Part shown: positions 62,760 through 64,000 of the stretch, one piece after another | Numbering within the stretch: position 1 is the first letter of the stretch | Layout: the number at the start of each line of letters is the position of its first letter | NCBI RefSeq assembly: GCF_000337195.1 | Contig: NZ_AOID01000013.1 | Span: forward strand, 91,011 to 155,010 | Source of the DNA: Natrinema versiforme JCM 10478 | Lineage (GTDB): Archaea > Halobacteriota > Halobacteria > Halobacteriales > Natrialbaceae | Direction: 5' to 3' | Length of the DNA: 64,000 nucleotides | Program-made: the position numbers and the translations under genes | Notes under the pieces: generated by a model | Told to the model about the DNA's origin: nothing | Databases searched by the model: none | Seen by the model: the letters and a program-made list of their open reading frames with translations, nothing else

Positions 62760-63428
62760 TCACTCGACGCGGTAACTCACCGCGATTCCCTCGCCCAGCG
62801 GGACGATGACCGTCTCGAAGGCCGGATCGGCTCGAACCGTCTCGAGATAGTCGATAACGCCTTTCGTGTGTCCGTTGACATCTTCCGGCGCGGTGCCCTC
62901 GGCCCACTCGAGTAAGTCGTCGAAGTCGACGACGCTCGCCGTGATCGCGTTGTCCGCGACGATGACGCCGCCGACGGGAACCATCTCGCGGACCGCCTCG
63001 AACGCGTCCGCGTAGCGTTCCTTTTGGTGGTCAATGAGGACGATGTCGAACGGGCCGTCGTAGCGGTTGATCGTCGCCATGGCGTCGCCGAGTTCGTATC
63101 GCGCGATATCGTCGTAGCCGCCCGCGGCCATGTACTCGCGGGCGAGGTCGAGTTCGTCCTCATCGACTTCGGTGAGGACGATCTCACCGTCGTCGGGCAG
63201 GGCCTCGGCGAACCAGTAGGCCGAGTAGCCGTAGCCCGAACCGAATTCGAACACGCGCTCGGCCCCGTTCAAACGGGCGACGAAGCGGAGGAACGCGCCG
63301 ACGCCGGGGCCGACGTGGGGGAACCCCTCGGCGGCGGCGAACTCGTCCATCTCGATCAGCGTCTCGTCGGGGGCCGAGCCGGCCGCGCGAACGAAGCGGG
63401 CGATCTCGTCGGTCAGAACGTCGGTCAT
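62760..63428 (-). CDS. SAM-dependent O-methyltransferase (class I, COMT-like)
   Basis: 222 residues from ATG at 63428 (MTDVLTDEIARFVRAAGSAP). The SAM motif is VFEFGSGYGYSAYWFAEALP, followed by IVLTEVDEDELDLAREYMAA, the metal/SAM region in FDIVLIDHQKERYADAFEAV and VPVGGVIVADNAITASVVDF. The D-x-x-K-x-x-Y and D-N motifs are those of cation-dependent COMT/CCoAOMT enzymes. Substrate unknown. The 267-residue version with an Arg-rich lead is not supported. Confidence 0.9.
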   Translation of the reverse strand: MTDVLTDEIARFVRAAGSAPDETLIEMDEFAAAEGFPHVGPGVGAFLRFVARLNGAERVFEFGSGYGYSAYWFAEALPDDGEIVLTEVDEDELDLAREYMAAGGYDDIARYELGDAMATINRYDGPFDIVLIDHQKERYADAFEAVREMVPVGGVIVADNAITASVVDFDDLLEWAEGTAPEDVNGHTKGVIDYLETVRADPAFETVIVPLGEGIAVSYRVE

Positions 63429-63513
63429 ACTCCCGCATACGTCCGCCAGCCCATAGGTTTCGGGGAGCGAGAACCGCGCCGACGACGGTATTCTTTTTGT
63501 TCTCGCAACCGTC

Positions 63514-63978
63514 ATGTCGACCGATATGCCCGCCGAACACCCACTCGCCGACGCCGTCGACAATCTGGTGTACGAGCCGGTACAGGTCAGCGACCACGGG
63601 ATCGATCTGACGGTCAGCGCCGTCTACGAGGTGGCCGCTCCCGGCCGACTCGACTTCGGCGGCGACGAACTCGCGGACGCCGACCTCGAGCCGGTCCCGA
63701 CGGAACTCGAGAGCCCCCACGACGAGTACGGCTGGTGGCACCTCGAGGGCGGCCAGTACGTGATCCAGCACAACGAGTTTCTCACCGATCTCGAGGGGGC
63801 GGTCCAGCTCCAGCCGCGCAACGAGTTGCTGGCCCGCGGCGGGTCCCATCCCTCGATGCAGGTGCGAGACCACCTGCCCCTGATCCCGCTGACGGTGGCC
63901 GACGGCGGCCTCCGCCTCAAGGAGAACGCACGGGTGTCGACGCTGGTACCGCTCGGCGGGTCGACTCGGCGCGAGTGA
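63514..63978 (+). CDS. dCTP deaminase/dUTPase-like protein
   Basis: 154 residues; ATG at 63526 (MPAEHPLADAVDNLVYEPVQ) may be the real start because a TATA-like TTCTTTTT is about 28 bases before it. Core: VSDHGIDLTVSAVYEV, DFGGDELADADLEPVPTELE, WWHLEGGQYVIQHNEFLTDL, VQLQPRNELLARGGSHPSMQ and GLRLKENARVSTL. This is the trimeric dUTPase/dCTP-deaminase fold as in the haloarchaeal proteins annotated deoxycytidine triphosphate deaminase. The catalytic Glu of true Dcd is not obvious, so a nucleotide-binding or dUTPase-like role should be considered. Confidence 0.8.
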   Translation: MSTDMPAEHPLADAVDNLVYEPVQVSDHGIDLTVSAVYEVAAPGRLDFGGDELADADLEPVPTELESPHDEYGWWHLEGGQYVIQHNEFLTDLEGAVQLQPRNELLARGGSHPSMQVRDHLPLIPLTVADGGLRLKENARVSTLVPLGGSTRRE

Positions 63979-64000
63979 CTCGAGAAGAATAGAACGCGAC

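Overview
This is a haloarchaeal chromosome segment. The evidence is high GC, strongly acidic proteins, archaeal transcription factor TFE, HalX and multi-PAS sensors, a Tat-dependent lipoprotein pair, short or absent 5' leaders with TATA elements about 27 bases before ATG, and an archaeal CheC1/CheC2/CheD chemotaxis set. Gene content resembles Natrinema/Haloterrigena-type genomes, but genus is inference. No complete insertion sequence, prophage or CRISPR array is visible.

Layout. 1-5.2 kb: a membrane protein cut by the window edge, an acyl-CoA ligase, an MBL-fold hydrolase, then the compact tfe / DUF2110-like / lipoprotein operon. 5.3-15.2 kb: a chemotaxis locus (a divergent CheW-domain gene, cheW, cheY, cheB, a very long cheA, two CheC proteins, cheD, cheR) followed by a protein with a nuclease-like fold that lacks its catalytic lysine. 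16.7-25.6 kb, opposite strand: a type IV pilus-like export locus (PilB ATPase with a 480-residue acidic tail, PilC, five small pilin-like proteins) with visibly lower GC in the pilin-like genes. 25.7-28.1 kb: the cut-off C-terminus of an acyl-CoA synthetase, an SDR reductase and an acyl-CoA dehydrogenase. 28.3-31.4 kb: tRNA-Arg(CCU), tatA, a peroxiredoxin, an HD hydrolase, a small winged-helix protein and a XapX protein. 31.4-34.9 kb: sdhCDBA, succinate dehydrogenase. 35-43.3 kb: an aspartoacylase-like hydrolase, a GNAT/zinc-ribbon fusion, a flippase, a RimK-RimB-type fusion, a PRC-barrel protein and katG. 43.4-49.2 kb: a pentad-repeat PRC-barrel protein, a DNA glycosylase, and a divergent beta-oxidation pair (acyl-CoA dehydrogenase and a hydroxyacyl-CoA dehydrogenase/enoyl-CoA hydratase fusion). 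49.4-64 kb: a HalX regulator and two large histidine kinases, another acyl-CoA dehydrogenase, NikR, a cupin, tandem Tat lipoprotein propellers, a creatininase-family enzyme, an O-methyltransferase and a dCTP deaminase/dUTPase-like protein.

How the genes work together. Chemotaxis and surface-appendage genes sit back to back, suggesting a motility/adhesion neighbourhood, although no archaellum (arl) genes or CheF are present. Scattered fatty-acid degradation genes (ligase, three acyl-CoA dehydrogenases, SDR, dehydrogenase/hydratase fusion) feed reducing power to the encoded succinate dehydrogenase and respiratory chain. Peroxiredoxin and KatG provide peroxide defence.

Most unusual signal: two diverged copies of one multi-hairpin element (30422-30645 and, inverted, 45686-45949). 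Each begins 3-7 bases after a stop codon. Stems are kept by paired changes in sequence between the copies, so conserved RNA or DNA secondary structure is likely. I do not recognise this element.
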